Positions 25,270 through 34,514 of a stretch of 64,000 bases of DNA are shown one piece after another. Every line of letters begins with the position of its first letter. Position 1 is the first letter of the stretch. The stretch comes from Thioalkalivibrio thiocyanodenitrificans ARhD 1 (GTDB lineage Bacteria; Pseudomonadota; Gammaproteobacteria; Ectothiorhodospirales; Ectothiorhodospiraceae), in contig NZ_KB900537.1 of assembly GCF_000378965.1 (NCBI RefSeq), forward strand, positions 62,001-126,000, written 5' to 3'. Position numbers and translations under genes: made by a program. Under the pieces are notes generated by a model, which saw only the letters and a program-made list of their open reading frames with translations, searched no databases and had not been told where the DNA came from.

Positions 25270-25947
25270 TCAGGGGGCGTCGACAAACAGGTACTCAACC
25301 CCGCCGAACACCTCATTCCAGGGGGTGCGGTGGTAATCGTAGCAGTCCGTCATGCCGTTGAACCTCCCCTTCTCGTACTTGGCGGCCAGCGCCTTGATCT
25401 CCTTGATGCCCGGCACGCCCTCCTGCCCTGTCGGCTCCCAGGTCACCCGCACACACGAATGACCCTGTTTCCTGACAGAGAACTTGACCCCGGGAAACCG
25501 GGTCTTGAGCTCCTTGCGAAGGTTGGCAGCCACCAGCTTTGCGCCGCGCCATTCATGGCCTTCGCCCTGGCGCAGTTGCGGGTGCGCCTCTCGAAGCGCT
25601 GCGACGGCCTGATCGAACTCCAGTTTGGCTGCTTGCGCTTCGCGCTCCTTGCGCTGCTCGAATTCCTTCGCCAGGCGAACACGACGCTCGACCTCTTCCC
25701 GGGAGACGACCTCGTCGTAGATCCTCCACTGAACGCCGTGAAGGATCGTCTCGGGGATTGTGCTGCGCGCGCCGTTGTCGTAGACCACCTCAAGAGTGGC
25801 GTTACCGCCGGCCCGCCCGATCCCGTTGGCGATAGAACGAACGCTTTGCGGGGCCTGCTCGCCGAGAATGCCGACCACGACCCCGTTGCGCCCTCCATAG
25901 AGGATGCTGTGTACCCGCTGACCTATCTCGACAGGTTTGTTGCTCAT
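25270..25947 (-). CDS. LPD29-domain-like protein
   Basis: 225 residues from ATG 25947 (GCGGAGGG upstream). The N-terminal beta domain (VEIGQRVHSILYGGRNGVVV) is KOW/SH3-like. A central coiled coil rich in E/R/K/A follows, then a C-terminal segment KTRFPGVKFSVRKQGHSCVR typical of the large polyvalent protein-associated domain 29 found on plasmids and phages. The function of this domain is not established. It is a monocistronic gene with its own terminator. Confidence 0.65.
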   Translation of the reverse strand: MSNKPVEIGQRVHSILYGGRNGVVVGILGEQAPQSVRSIANGIGRAGGNATLEVVYDNGARSTIPETILHGVQWRIYDEVVSREEVERRVRLAKEFEQRKEREAQAAKLEFDQAVAALREAHPQLRQGEGHEWRGAKLVAANLRKELKTRFPGVKFSVRKQGHSCVRVTWEPTGQEGVPGIKEIKALAAKYEKGRFNGMTDCYDYHRTPWNEVFGGVEYLFVDAP

Positions 25948-26044
25948 GAAAATGCCCTCCGCATGCATCACGACAAAACCGCAACCGGTGTTGCCGCTCG
26001 ATAATTCTCTCCAAAGCGACTTCTCGTCGCACTGGTCCTGGTAA

Positions 26045-26053
26045 GTATAGGGA
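26045..26053 (-). promoter_or_regulatory. TCCCTATAC promoter motif, LPD29-type gene
   Basis: GGTCCCTATACTT box 98 bases before ATG 25947. It diverges from the box at 26083. Confidence 0.5.
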
Positions 26054-26082
26054 CCGCAGGAGGGGCTCACTTGCGAAGCGCC

Positions 26083-26091
26083 TCCCTATAC
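26083..26091 (+). promoter_or_regulatory. TCCCTATAC promoter motif
   Basis: CCTCCCTATACTC box 36 bases before ATG 26127. Confidence 0.6.
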
Positions 26092-26126
26092 TCATTGGAA
26101 ATGCAACACACCTGAGAGAGGAACCG

Positions 26127-26525
26127 ATGAGCGAGAAAATCAAGCTTGAGATCAGCAATATGCGCGATTGGCGCATCGAGGAGGGCCTAACGTCAAAGGA
26201 TGACGCCGACCTTCATCCAGGAGACGAGCGCTTGTTCCAGGCAACCGTGGAATACAACGGTGCTTCCCAGCTCTTCGTGATGATCGCCCCTGTGGGCGAA
26301 GGCGCCGGCGCCGGCGCCGATAACAGCCCCCAGATCGGGATCTCGATCGAGATCAACAACGGCGTGCCGTGCGTCCACCTGTCGGCCGACGCCCTCGGGG
26401 ATAACCTGCTCCACGTATTCTCCCCGGACGGCAAGCGCCTGGTGCTCAATACGGAAGGCGAGACGAAATACGAGCCTCCGTCGCGACTGACCTACCGAAA
26501 CCACGGTGTCATCGCTGTCTCGTGA
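26127..26525 (+). CDS. Hypothetical protein
   Basis: 132 residues, acidic, with a Gly/Ala repeat (GEGAGAGADN) joining two beta-rich halves. AGAGGAA precedes the ATG. A complete unit with promoter box and terminator. Not recognised. Confidence 0.65.
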   Translation: MSEKIKLEISNMRDWRIEEGLTSKDDADLHPGDERLFQATVEYNGASQLFVMIAPVGEGAGAGADNSPQIGISIEINNGVPCVHLSADALGDNLLHVFSPDGKRLVLNTEGETKYEPPSRLTYRNHGVIAVS

Positions 26526-26528
26526 TCA

Positions 26529-26556
26529 TTCCCCCCGGGCTCTGCCCGGGGTTTTT
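26529..26556 (+). terminator. Terminator
   Basis: CCCCGGGC pairs with GCCCGGGG around TCT, followed by TTTTTG. Confidence 0.85.
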
Positions 26557-26598
26557 GTGTTCCGGTGCCGCCCACCCGGTTCAGGATTTGCCTTGTAT

Positions 26599-26607
26599 TC
26601 GCTACAC
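26599..26607 (+). promoter_or_regulatory. TCGCTACAC motif directly before a start codon
   Basis: TTCGCTACACG ends only five bases before ATG 26613. If it is a -10 box, the transcript would start at or next to the ATG. Confidence 0.4.
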
Positions 26608-26612
26608 GCATC

Positions 26613-27002
26613 ATGCGCGTGTTCGTATACAAGAACCTCCACAAGGGGTGCTTCTCTGTCAAATCCCTCGAAGGAGAGGACAAGGGCAGGGTGATTGCGC
26701 ACGCCCGCGCCGTGCTTCTCCAGGATGCGTGCTTCAAGGTATCCGAAGCAGGCCGCCAACGTGTGCTCAAGGAAAGGCGCAAGAACGTGCACGCAGGTGT
26801 TGTAGGGCAGCTGAGCCTTATGGTGGCGCTCGATGAACCGCCTGACAGGACGCTGACGCCTCCCCCTCGCTGCGTCCTGGTCACCTACAACCCTTACCGG
26901 TACAGAACCTTTGTAACGGATGGCACAGAAATCCCTGTGCAGCACGCCGCCAGCGCATATCTGGCGGATGGCCGGGTCTACGTCTGCACGCCTTGGGGGT
27001 AG
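26613..27002 (+). CDS. Conserved plasmid/phage hypothetical protein
   Basis: 129 residues starting MRVFVYKNLHKGCFSVKSLE and continuing with KGRVIAHARAVLLQDACFKV. I recognise this as a conserved type of small protein on plasmids and phages without assigned function. There is no ribosome site before ATG 26613, and the promoter box almost abuts it, so a leaderless message is possible. It ends before a shared terminator at 27064. Confidence 0.65.
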   Translation: MRVFVYKNLHKGCFSVKSLEGEDKGRVIAHARAVLLQDACFKVSEAGRQRVLKERRKNVHAGVVGQLSLMVALDEPPDRTLTPPPRCVLVTYNPYRYRTFVTDGTEIPVQHAASAYLADGRVYVCTPWG

Positions 27003-27063
27003 GGCAGCGCTTGCGCCGCAAAGCCCCTGCGAACAGAGACCTCTCGCCTTCACTGGAGCGCAC

Positions 27064-27099
27064 AAAAAATCCCCTGAAGCCGCGAGGCTTTAGGGGATT
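27064..27099. terminator. Bidirectional terminator
   Basis: AATCCCCTGAAGCC pairs with GGCTTTAGGGGATT around GCGA. A T run follows on the minus strand (TTTTTTG), ending the gene at 27150. Confidence 0.8.
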
Positions 27100-27149
27100 G
27101 AGAGGGTGAATATCTTCGTGCTCCTGGCTTTCTGCCGGTGCTGGCCGGC

Positions 27150-27815
27150 CTACCGGCGGGTCAGCGGTTCGTGGATCTCGCCGGTCATGAACGCGACCCA
27201 GTGTGCCGCTTGCCCCATTGTCTCGAACCGGGCGTGAGTCTCGCCATCGGCCTTGACCGATACCGGCAACTCCCCGCAGGCAGCCTTTGTGATGAGGAAC
27301 TCGGGCTGATGGTAGCCCCGATGGCGGTACAGCTCGCGCCCCGTCTCGACGTCGATGATTCGAATGACGTTGGAGTCAAGGATGCCGCCGCCTCCGATTC
27401 CGCCTTCCTCCTCAATCAACAGCGGGATCTTCAGGGTGCCCATAGAGCGCCCGATCCTGCCGAGCACATCGTGCTCGGACAACCAGTCGCGGCCGGTCTG
27501 GGCATCACCGAAGAACAATCGCAGCCGAGTGCCGTTCTTGCGGGCTTTCTCGAGGATGGCTCGAACCTTCTTCGGGGTGTCCGGGTTGAACCAGGTCCCC
27601 AGTTCGCTCTTGGCCGCCTCCTTGAGCAGCTGGTCGCGCTTCTCCAGCGCGGCCATCGTACCGAACTCGTCATCGCTTGGCGCCAGCTCAGGCAGGCCCA
27701 GGCGCGTTGACAAGGCCGCGGCCTCCTTGAACAGGTTCTCGAACCCAAGGCAGGAGAATCCGTGCCCCAGGTCGAACACGTACATCTCCTGTTCGTGATT
27801 CAGCAGTACACGCAT
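27150..27815 (-). CDS. Hypothetical protein, conserved-looking
   Basis: 221 residues from ATG 27815, chosen because GAGGTG lies upstream; a GTG 12 bases earlier is possible. A helical N-terminal half (FGTMAALEKRDQLLKEAAKS) is followed by a segment reading RLRLFFGDAQTGRDWLSEHD and a Gly-rich turn. No signal or membrane span. The family is not assigned. It may share a promoter region with jetD downstream, but its own box is at 27850. Confidence 0.6.
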   Translation of the reverse strand: MRVLLNHEQEMYVFDLGHGFSCLGFENLFKEAAALSTRLGLPELAPSDDEFGTMAALEKRDQLLKEAAKSELGTWFNPDTPKKVRAILEKARKNGTRLRLFFGDAQTGRDWLSEHDVLGRIGRSMGTLKIPLLIEEEGGIGGGGILDSNVIRIIDVETGRELYRHRGYHQPEFLITKAACGELPVSVKADGETHARFETMGQAAHWVAFMTGEIHEPLTRR

Positions 27816-27849
27816 GCTACACCTCACTTGATGTGGTTGACCTCAAGAG

Positions 27850-27858
27850 GTATAGCGA
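27850..27858 (-). promoter_or_regulatory. TCGCTATAC promoter motif
   Basis: GTTCGCTATACCTC box 35 bases before ATG 27815. It lies in the short gap after the jetD stop (27862). Confidence 0.6.
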
Positions 27859-27861
27859 ACC

Positions 27862-29061
27862 CTACAGGGGCCTGGCCACCGGGACCCTGCGCGCCACGAT
27901 CTGCTCCTGCTCCAGACGCCCTGTGCCGCGCTCGAGCATATCAAGAACAAGCGGGTCGACCGCCGGGTTGATGGGCAGGAGCCGCTTGAGATCGTCCATC
28001 TGCTTCGTGGAGAATGCCTCGCCCTCGTCTAACCCCATGAGGTGAGGGTGAACCGTTATGCCGGCGCTGGCCTGTTGCAGACACTTGAGGATCCTGAACC
28101 CTCCTACATCCGTATCCCCCCAATGATACACAGGCGCCTGGCTCGTAGCGGTGAGGCGTCGGTAGAAGGCCTGGAGCGCGCGAACGGGGAATCCCGCCGT
28201 GTAGATAACCACCCCCTCGTCTCGAAAAGTCGCGGTGTACTCGTTGAAGCTCGATTGATTCTCGATGGTGAGAATGTACTCCGGACCTGCGGTGAGGGCG
28301 CAGGATTGCAGGAGGGCTCCTGGTACACCCACATAGGGCTGCACGCGGGCATCCACGCGATGCTCGCCATCGAACACAGTCAGAGGCCCTCTCAGGAGTA
28401 CCGGCTGGGAAAGCGGGACCAGGTTGAGCTGGGCGAGCACCTCGCGCGACTCCAGCTCGACCCCCACCCGCGGGCGGTAGAGCGCAACAAGCGGCGCCTC
28501 AAGAAAGCGCAGCGCCTTTGAGTCGCCAAGGTATCTGGCGCCGAATTGGCGAAAATCGAGCGCGCCCTCGGGCTCAAGTGCCTCGATGGCGCGTACCGCC
28601 TTGATGAGCAGGGGCAGTTTTCCCGCATCCTCGACGCGAAGGGCGTAGCGCGAAGCGCCTCGAAGCCAACTCTCGCGTAACTGCGAAAGCGCTCCCTGGA
28701 GCCATTGCGGCAACCCGCCGAGGTCCAGCGCCTCGAATGCCTGATCAACCTGTTCCGGCAAAAAGGGCCTACCCAGAAATCTCGCCAGCGCCGGCGCGTC
28801 ACGAAGGCGCACGCGCGCCAGCTCATGGCCTATGTAGCCACGCACCCATTCAACCGCGATGGCGCCGCGTTTCTCCGCATACTTCAGGGTTTCGTGGAAC
28901 TCTGCGGCTGCTTGTGCGTCCCTGATCGGGTACCCGGCAATCCTGGATGCCGGCAGGGTGATGTCTCGTACCCGCTCGCTCGCCACCTCTCCGCGGCGAA
29001 GAAGGCTCTCCAGGACGCCCTTCGCAGACAGGCTCCTAACCATCCTGAGCCACCGCCTCAT
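27862..29061 (-). CDS. jetD: Wadjet nuclease subunit JetD
   Basis: 399 residues (DUF3322/DUF2220 type). The C-terminal half has the Toprim-like acidic motif YHWGDTDVGGFRIL, with an upstream conserved Glu in the TIENQSSFNEY region. In Wadjet systems JetD cleaves circular DNA held by the JetABC SMC complex. The start overlaps the end of jetC; ATG 29061 is annotated, and ATG 29043 is an alternative. All catalytic residues that can be seen are intact. Confidence 0.88.
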   Translation of the reverse strand: MRRWLRMVRSLSAKGVLESLLRRGEVASERVRDITLPASRIAGYPIRDAQAAAEFHETLKYAEKRGAIAVEWVRGYIGHELARVRLRDAPALARFLGRPFLPEQVDQAFEALDLGGLPQWLQGALSQLRESWLRGASRYALRVEDAGKLPLLIKAVRAIEALEPEGALDFRQFGARYLGDSKALRFLEAPLVALYRPRVGVELESREVLAQLNLVPLSQPVLLRGPLTVFDGEHRVDARVQPYVGVPGALLQSCALTAGPEYILTIENQSSFNEYTATFRDEGVVIYTAGFPVRALQAFYRRLTATSQAPVYHWGDTDVGGFRILKCLQQASAGITVHPHLMGLDEGEAFSTKQMDDLKRLLPINPAVDPLVLDMLERGTGRLEQEQIVARRVPVARPL

Positions 29062-32000
29062 CCTGCAAGAAAGCCTGCTTGAGCAGGCGCTGCGCGCCCG
29101 CAGTCACGTAATCAGGCTCAACCCATGCCTTGTCCCCGTCGCGAATAAAGAACAGCACGGTATCGACGACACACCGAAGCCGGGCCTCCGCGTTATCCGG
29201 GGCGGCAACAAAGAGCTGGAGCCCGATCGATTTCAGGTAATCGGCGGCCTGAGCGGTGTTGATGGAGTCCATTTTCTCGAACGCCTCGTCGGCGAGATAC
29301 AGATTCAGCCCTCCGTCGAAGCCTCCGTTTCCAGGGCGAGGTTCAATCCGGTACGCGCTCGCCATCGAGGCGCCCATTGCCACGTAGAAGGGTGTCTTGT
29401 GCTCACCTCCAGAGGCCGAGCCGATGCGCTTTGAAAGCCGCTCCTTGATACCGGTCTCCGGGTCCTGGATCTCGATATCGAAGGTGAAATACTGGCGGTA
29501 GTCGGCAAATTCGTCCCCGGCGTCTTCGGCAAGCATCTGCTCGATCTTCTCATTGATCCCGGCATGCACGTCAAACAGGCCGTCGATGTCCGCGACGACA
29601 TGCTCATCGACGTTGTCGATGAAGCTCAGAAACTCCTTGAACTCGGGCTTTCTTTCATAACGGAACTGATAGATCTGGTTCGAGGAGAACGGCCGGCGGC
29701 GAAGCTCGGAGTTGAGTTCCGTGAATCTTCTCTCCATTTCCTTGATCTGGGTCTGGAGCTTGATGGCGATATCCGAGCGCAGCACCCGCTGCACCCGGCG
29801 AAGCGCCTCATCGAGCTCCTCAGCACGCTCGTGGAGTCCGACCTCACGAAGCTCACGCACCAGGTCCTGGACCTCCGCCCGGCGCCCGGCTTCGCTCACC
29901 GCGTCCATGAAATGGCGCGTCTCGTAGGTAACCCTGTACTCAGCGAGCTTTTCGCGGCCATCGTCGGCGTCTCTTTTCTGAAGCTTCTCCGCCGATTTGC
30001 TGCGCTCGGTCGCCTTCGCGATCAGATCCTGATAGCCATCAGGACCCTCCTCGGAGATCGTCTCGTCGAGGTCCGCAAGCATCTCGTTGGTTCGTGTGGC
30101 GTCGTAGTCCTCATCCTGCTCGCATTCGCGCCGCGCCTGCGCCAGATCAGGGAGCTGGCGGGCCAGCTGACGGCGTTGCTTGTTGGTGTTGCGAAAGGTC
30201 GCTCGCAGCTCGCCGATACGCTGAGTCCCCTTGCTCAGAAGCGCGTCGACCTCATGCCACTTCCCTTCCAGGGCCTTCTCCTGGGCTTCCAGCTGCTCCA
30301 GGTGGCTGGTATCGATCGCCTCGATCATCTTCTCCAGGCTGCGGGTCTCATCGCGCGCCCCGCCAAGGGCCTTGACGCGCGAGGCGACCGTATCGGTGAG
30401 CTCATTGAGCTGGTGGTTGAACCCGGACAACGCCCCGGCGAGCGCGCCAAGGGCTCGGTGCTCCTCATTCTGGCTCGTAAGCTCAGCGCCCAGGCGCTCG
30501 GCCTCCCGGGTGATCTGCTTGATCTGCTCTTCGGCCGCCCCCTTGCCCAGTGTCGGCACCGAAGGCAGACGCAGCCTCTGGATGCCCGCCTCTCGCACGA
30601 ACATCCCATCCTTGGTCAAGGCCCGTTTTTCATTCATCAGGGCGCGGGTATCGACGTCTCTGAGGGCGATATCATGAAGGAGCCGGCGCACATAGGCGAC
30701 CGCGAGCGGATCACTGCCCTCGATCAATGCGCCCGCGGTGCCGGGCTCGACTCTGTCCCGCCAGCCGGAGACTTTGAGGGTGTTGACCACGGTGGCGCCG
30801 TAGACATCGCCTTTCTTGAGCCGCCGGTATATCTCGGTCGCCTCGGTGGCCTGCTCGGCAGGCACGATCAGCGCCTCCATGTTCGAGCGCAGATACGCCT
30901 CAATGGCCGGCTGCCACTGGGGGTCGCTGACCTCTACAAGCTCGCAGACAGGCACAGCCCGGATCCCGGCCTCCTCGAGGGCTTCCTGAAGCACCAGAGT
31001 GTTGCGCGACAGGTCCGAGGCGCCGCCCTCAAGGCGCTTGCGCCTGCCTTCGAGCTCAGCGATGCGCTCCCTGATGCGCTCGCCCTGGTAGCCCTGGCGG
31101 GCGTGCTTCTCGGCCGTTTCTTCAATCATCCGCCCGATCGCGCCCCGCACGGCCTTGGTCGCGCGATCCACGGCGGCGGCGTCTTCAGGCCAGTCAGGGG
31201 AGATTTGCGCGCAGACCCGGTTCAGTTCGCTCAGAAGAGCGATATCAGAGGCATCCAGCCGATCCTTGTACTCGAGCACCTCCGAGACATGCGCCAGGCG
31301 ATCCCGCGCGCGCGAAAGCGCCTCTTGCGCACGCTCGATCTTGCCGCGCACCGCCTGGAGTCTCTGCTCAAGCAGCGTCTTTCTGGTCTTGGCGTCGTCA
31401 TTTGCGAGCGCGCCTCGCACCGCCATGAGCTCCGTCTCAAGGCGCTGACGCTGCGCCGCCAGCGCCCGGCGCTCTGCGCGCAGTGCGCTGTACTGCCCGG
31501 CCGTCTCGACAAGGCTCTCGGTGAGCTGTTCTCTTTGGCTGTCCGCCATCTGGAACCGGTACTCGGCTGCGCACCAGGCATAGCCGGCGCGGCGCTGCCC
31601 GCTGCGCTGGGCCCGGGTAAGCAGGGCGTCGATCTCGTTGAGACGCTCGATCTGCTCTTTGGTGCGCTGCACCGCCTCCTGCTTGCGACGATAGCTGGCG
31701 ATGCTCTCGCGCATCTGCTCGAGGTTGAGCGTCTTGCTGTCCAGGATGGAGGTGCGTACAAAATCCGAAACCGACTCATCGAGCCCGCTCAGGCTCACGG
31801 TCTGCTTGAACGCACGCCGAAACTTCGAGTCGAGCGGGATCCGTGAAGCGGTCCCGAGGCTTGAGAGCAGCTGCTTGACCATCTCGGTGGGCGCGTGGGG
31901 GTAGAAATGGACCCTGGTGTCGGCCAGATGGTGCCCAAGCATCGCCTTGAGGGCAGGGTAGGGCTTGGGGATCTCCCCGAGATCCGTGGTATCCAGAAGA

Positions 32001-32434
32001 TCACTCAAGCGAAGCTCGTGGCCCTCCGCGATGAAAAACCCCTCAAACTGCGCCTGCGGGTCGCTCTTTCTGGCCGAGATCGCCGCGCCGACGCTGACCT
32101 TCTCGCCGGTTTCCTCGTCCGTGAAGACCAGGACGATGCGCGAGAGCGCATCCGGGCGCGGCTGATAGAAGGCGGATCCCGCAACCGCATCCTCATCCTT
32201 GACAAGACCCAGGACGTAGCTTCGCACATCGCGCGCGCCACGCCGGTCAGTCGCCTTGGCGTTGGAGCGCCAATCAGCGAGGTTGCCGCCGAGCATCACG
32301 AGCTGGATCGCGTCGATCAGGCTCGATTTCCCGGCCCCGTTCTTGCCCAGCAGGGCCGCGTGCCCGCGTATCTCCCACTCGACGGCCTCAAAGAGATACC
32401 AGTTGACCAATACAATACGGGTGAGTGCCTTCAC
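29036..32434 (-). CDS. jetC: Wadjet SMC-like ATPase JetC
   Basis: 1132 residues beginning at a GTG that overlaps the jetB stop. It has Walker A GKNGAGKSS (residues 30-38), long coiled coils (about 250-900), an ABC-type signature IGSASGGEHK and Walker B LYLADEAFEKMDS. This is the MukB/MksB-like motor of Wadjet, which extrudes DNA loops and detects small circular DNA. The protein is full length with intact ATPase motifs, so the system is probably active. Confidence 0.92.
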   Translation of the reverse strand: MKALTRIVLVNWYLFEAVEWEIRGHAALLGKNGAGKSSLIDAIQLVMLGGNLADWRSNAKATDRRGARDVRSYVLGLVKDEDAVAGSAFYQPRPDALSRIVLVFTDEETGEKVSVGAAISARKSDPQAQFEGFFIAEGHELRLSDLLDTTDLGEIPKPYPALKAMLGHHLADTRVHFYPHAPTEMVKQLLSSLGTASRIPLDSKFRRAFKQTVSLSGLDESVSDFVRTSILDSKTLNLEQMRESIASYRRKQEAVQRTKEQIERLNEIDALLTRAQRSGQRRAGYAWCAAEYRFQMADSQREQLTESLVETAGQYSALRAERRALAAQRQRLETELMAVRGALANDDAKTRKTLLEQRLQAVRGKIERAQEALSRARDRLAHVSEVLEYKDRLDASDIALLSELNRVCAQISPDWPEDAAAVDRATKAVRGAIGRMIEETAEKHARQGYQGERIRERIAELEGRRKRLEGGASDLSRNTLVLQEALEEAGIRAVPVCELVEVSDPQWQPAIEAYLRSNMEALIVPAEQATEATEIYRRLKKGDVYGATVVNTLKVSGWRDRVEPGTAGALIEGSDPLAVAYVRRLLHDIALRDVDTRALMNEKRALTKDGMFVREAGIQRLRLPSVPTLGKGAAEEQIKQITREAERLGAELTSQNEEHRALGALAGALSGFNHQLNELTDTVASRVKALGGARDETRSLEKMIEAIDTSHLEQLEAQEKALEGKWHEVDALLSKGTQRIGELRATFRNTNKQRRQLARQLPDLAQARRECEQDEDYDATRTNEMLADLDETISEEGPDGYQDLIAKATERSKSAEKLQKRDADDGREKLAEYRVTYETRHFMDAVSEAGRRAEVQDLVRELREVGLHERAEELDEALRRVQRVLRSDIAIKLQTQIKEMERRFTELNSELRRRPFSSNQIYQFRYERKPEFKEFLSFIDNVDEHVVADIDGLFDVHAGINEKIEQMLAEDAGDEFADYRQYFTFDIEIQDPETGIKERLSKRIGSASGGEHKTPFYVAMGASMASAYRIEPRPGNGGFDGGLNLYLADEAFEKMDSINTAQAADYLKSIGLQLFVAAPDNAEARLRCVVDTVLFFIRDGDKAWVEPDYVTAGAQRLLKQAFLQDEAVAQDG

Positions 32435-33066
32435 GCCTCGTCCTCCTCGACAGACTCATCTTCCTGGTGTTCGCTGGTATCGATATCCTCAGCCCTGAGG
32501 TATACCTCGATGCGCTTGATGGCCTCACCATTGAGTAGCGCGGTGATGGTCGGCAGAATGCGCAGGCGCTCGATCTCCGGGTGCTCCTCATCGGCGCCGT
32601 GCTCCAGGATGGCGCAGCGGATGAAAGGGGCGATCAGGGCGTCGAAGTCGCCCTTGGTCTTGGGTAGGTCGCGCTTGGTAAACTGATGGTGGCGGATCTC
32701 GAAATCCTCAACGGTGAGCTCCACCGTGCCGTCCTCGTTGGCGGAAAAGTTGGTAACCGCCTCGTCGTAGAGATAACGCAGGGTGAACAGCACCAGCGTC
32801 TCGGCAAGGCTCATGCGGCGCGTATAATCCAGCGGCACCGCTCCGACGTACCCTCGCTCCTCGCTGATGACGAGTTCGTAGTTGAGCGCCTCCATGAGGT
32901 TTCGGAAGTACCCCGGAAATCGAACCACCAGGTCATAGTGCTTGCGATGCCTGCCTTTGTGCTGGAGCAAGAACTGGCGGGCCAACAGATTGTAGGCCGC
33001 CTCCTTGATCGCGCTCTCCTCGATATCCTCATGCCGGGCGAGCAGGTTCTTCAAATCGGAAATCAC
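32431..33066 (-). CDS. jetB: Wadjet subunit JetB (DUF4194, MukE-like)
   Basis: 211 residues from a GTG at 33066, overlapping the jetA stop and preceded by AAGGAGGGG. A winged-helix MukE-like layout is suggested by LLARQFLLQHKGRHRKHYDL and the acidic C-terminus (EDESVEEDEA). It is the kite-type subunit that bridges JetA and JetC. GTGA-type overlaps on both sides indicate stoichiometric co-translation. Confidence 0.85.
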   Translation of the reverse strand: MISDLKNLLARHEDIEESAIKEAAYNLLARQFLLQHKGRHRKHYDLVVRFPGYFRNLMEALNYELVISEERGYVGAVPLDYTRRMSLAETLVLFTLRYLYDEAVTNFSANEDGTVELTVEDFEIRHHQFTKRDLPKTKGDFDALIAPFIRCAILEHGADEEHPEIERLRILPTITALLNGEAIKRIEVYLRAEDIDTSEHQEDESVEEDEA

Positions 33067-34514
33067 AGCCCCTCCTTGCGCCGCGTGATGGTCACGTTGC
33101 GCATGCAAAAATAGTCGGTCTCGACCCAGTCTTCCCCGGGGGTCAGCTGGTAGCGAGATAGAACATCCGGGAATTCCTGCGCACCGCTCCCCGGGCAGCG
33201 TGCCGCCCTGCGAAGCGCCAGTGTGCAGAAGTAATCACGCACTGTGCGTACCTCGAACGCACCGAGCTCTCCCTTGCCGCCAGGACCTACCCGCTGGGAG
33301 AGGAACTCACCGAGCGCCCGCTCGGTCACCTGAACTGCCTGGTGCGCAAACCTCTCCCGATCCGATCGCGCACGGACCTTCGGATCAAGCGGCGTTTTCT
33401 TCACCGCCCGCGGCGCCGGCGCTTCGCGCACACGTTTTGGCTGAGCAAGCCTCGCCTCGCCGGGCAGCTCAGCGCCCATCAAGGGCAGGGCGATACCTGC
33501 TTGAGGGTGCCTTTCGCCATGGCGCACGAGCGCCGCGCTCAGGCGCGCCAGATCCTTGCCAAGGGTGCGCGGGGCGCGGGTCGCGTAATCGATCACCGTG
33601 TCGATACGGCGCTCGTAGCGAACCTTCATCGCATCGATCGCATCGAGCTGGCGCTCTATGTTGAGAAACACCTGCTCAAGGCGGGAGAGGTCCTGATCGA
33701 GGCGCACGCGGGCATCTCCCACCTCCACCTCACCATAAAGGCGCTTGTACCCCTCGAGGAGCTCCGCCTTGATCTCGTCCTGGTAACGCAACGCAGTCAC
33801 GATACGCAAGAGCTCGTCGCGGATGCGCAGCGGGTTCTCCGAGGTCTTGATGGGCGCGTAATCTCGCACCAGAAGATCCCGCAGGAAGTCATCGAAGAAG
33901 GTGGCCACGATCTCACGGGTGGGCAGATCCCCGCGGATCCGGTCATAAAGAGCCTTGATCGCGCCGCGGATGCTGTTGACGTGGCGCGCGAATCGCCCGG
34001 CGTCCTTGGCAAGCTCGGTGAGCGTGTCGGCCTGTTCGCGGGGCGACTCATAGACCTGGCGCATCCCGGCCGCCATCCCCTTGAGCTTTCCAGTGACGAT
34101 CAGGGGCCGGCCCTCGGCCATCTCTATCAGAAGAGACAGGCACTGGCTGACTCTCGATGCCATCGATACATAATCGTGGTAGCCCCTGCGCTCTTCTTCC
34201 AGCCACCCCGCCGCCCGGAGGGCGTAGTAGGTGTTGTTGGCACGCAAGCGCCTGGGGTTGTCCGTTTTCTCGGATCCTGCGCCCTCGCCACCCTCATCCA
34301 CCCAAAGATCGGAGCGCTCATCGAGCACCGCCTCGATCGCGTCGATGACAGATGATCGCGCATGCCCATAGTCGAGCACCTCGACCTCATCATCGAACAT
34401 GGTCTTGTACAGACGCAGCAGCACCTGCCAGTACAGGCGCCGGTTCGGCGAGGCCAGGGGGCCAAACAGCCCCTCGGGCAATTGATCAAACAGGTTGCGC
34501 GGCGTTCTCGACAT
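33063..34514 (-). CDS. jetA: Wadjet kleisin-type subunit JetA
   Basis: 483 residues from ATG 34514. It begins SRTPRNLFDQLPEGLFGPLA and continues with helical segments and R/D-rich coiled regions, as in MukF/MksF-like JetA proteins. The sequence looks closer to the DUF5716-type (Wadjet type II) than to the DUF3375 type, but this subtype call is tentative. It is the first gene of jetABCD. Confidence 0.82.
   Translation of the reverse strand: MSRTPRNLFDQLPEGLFGPLASPNRRLYWQVLLRLYKTMFDDEVEVLDYGHARSSVIDAIEAVLDERSDLWVDEGGEGAGSEKTDNPRRLRANNTYYALRAAGWLEEERRGYHDYVSMASRVSQCLSLLIEMAEGRPLIVTGKLKGMAAGMRQVYESPREQADTLTELAKDAGRFARHVNSIRGAIKALYDRIRGDLPTREIVATFFDDFLRDLLVRDYAPIKTSENPLRIRDELLRIVTALRYQDEIKAELLEGYKRLYGEVEVGDARVRLDQDLSRLEQVFLNIERQLDAIDAMKVRYERRIDTVIDYATRAPRTLGKDLARLSAALVRHGERHPQAGIALPLMGAELPGEARLAQPKRVREAPAPRAVKKTPLDPKVRARSDRERFAHQAVQVTERALGEFLSQRVGPGGKGELGAFEVRTVRDYFCTLALRRAARCPGSGAQEFPDVLSRYQLTPGEDWVETDYFCMRNVTITRRKEGL

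Noticed and set aside
29564-31846. A 760-codon open frame antisense to jetC
   Set aside because: It is a mirror of the GC-rich coiled-coil gene. It lacks a ribosome site and domain features, while JetC has clear SMC motifs.
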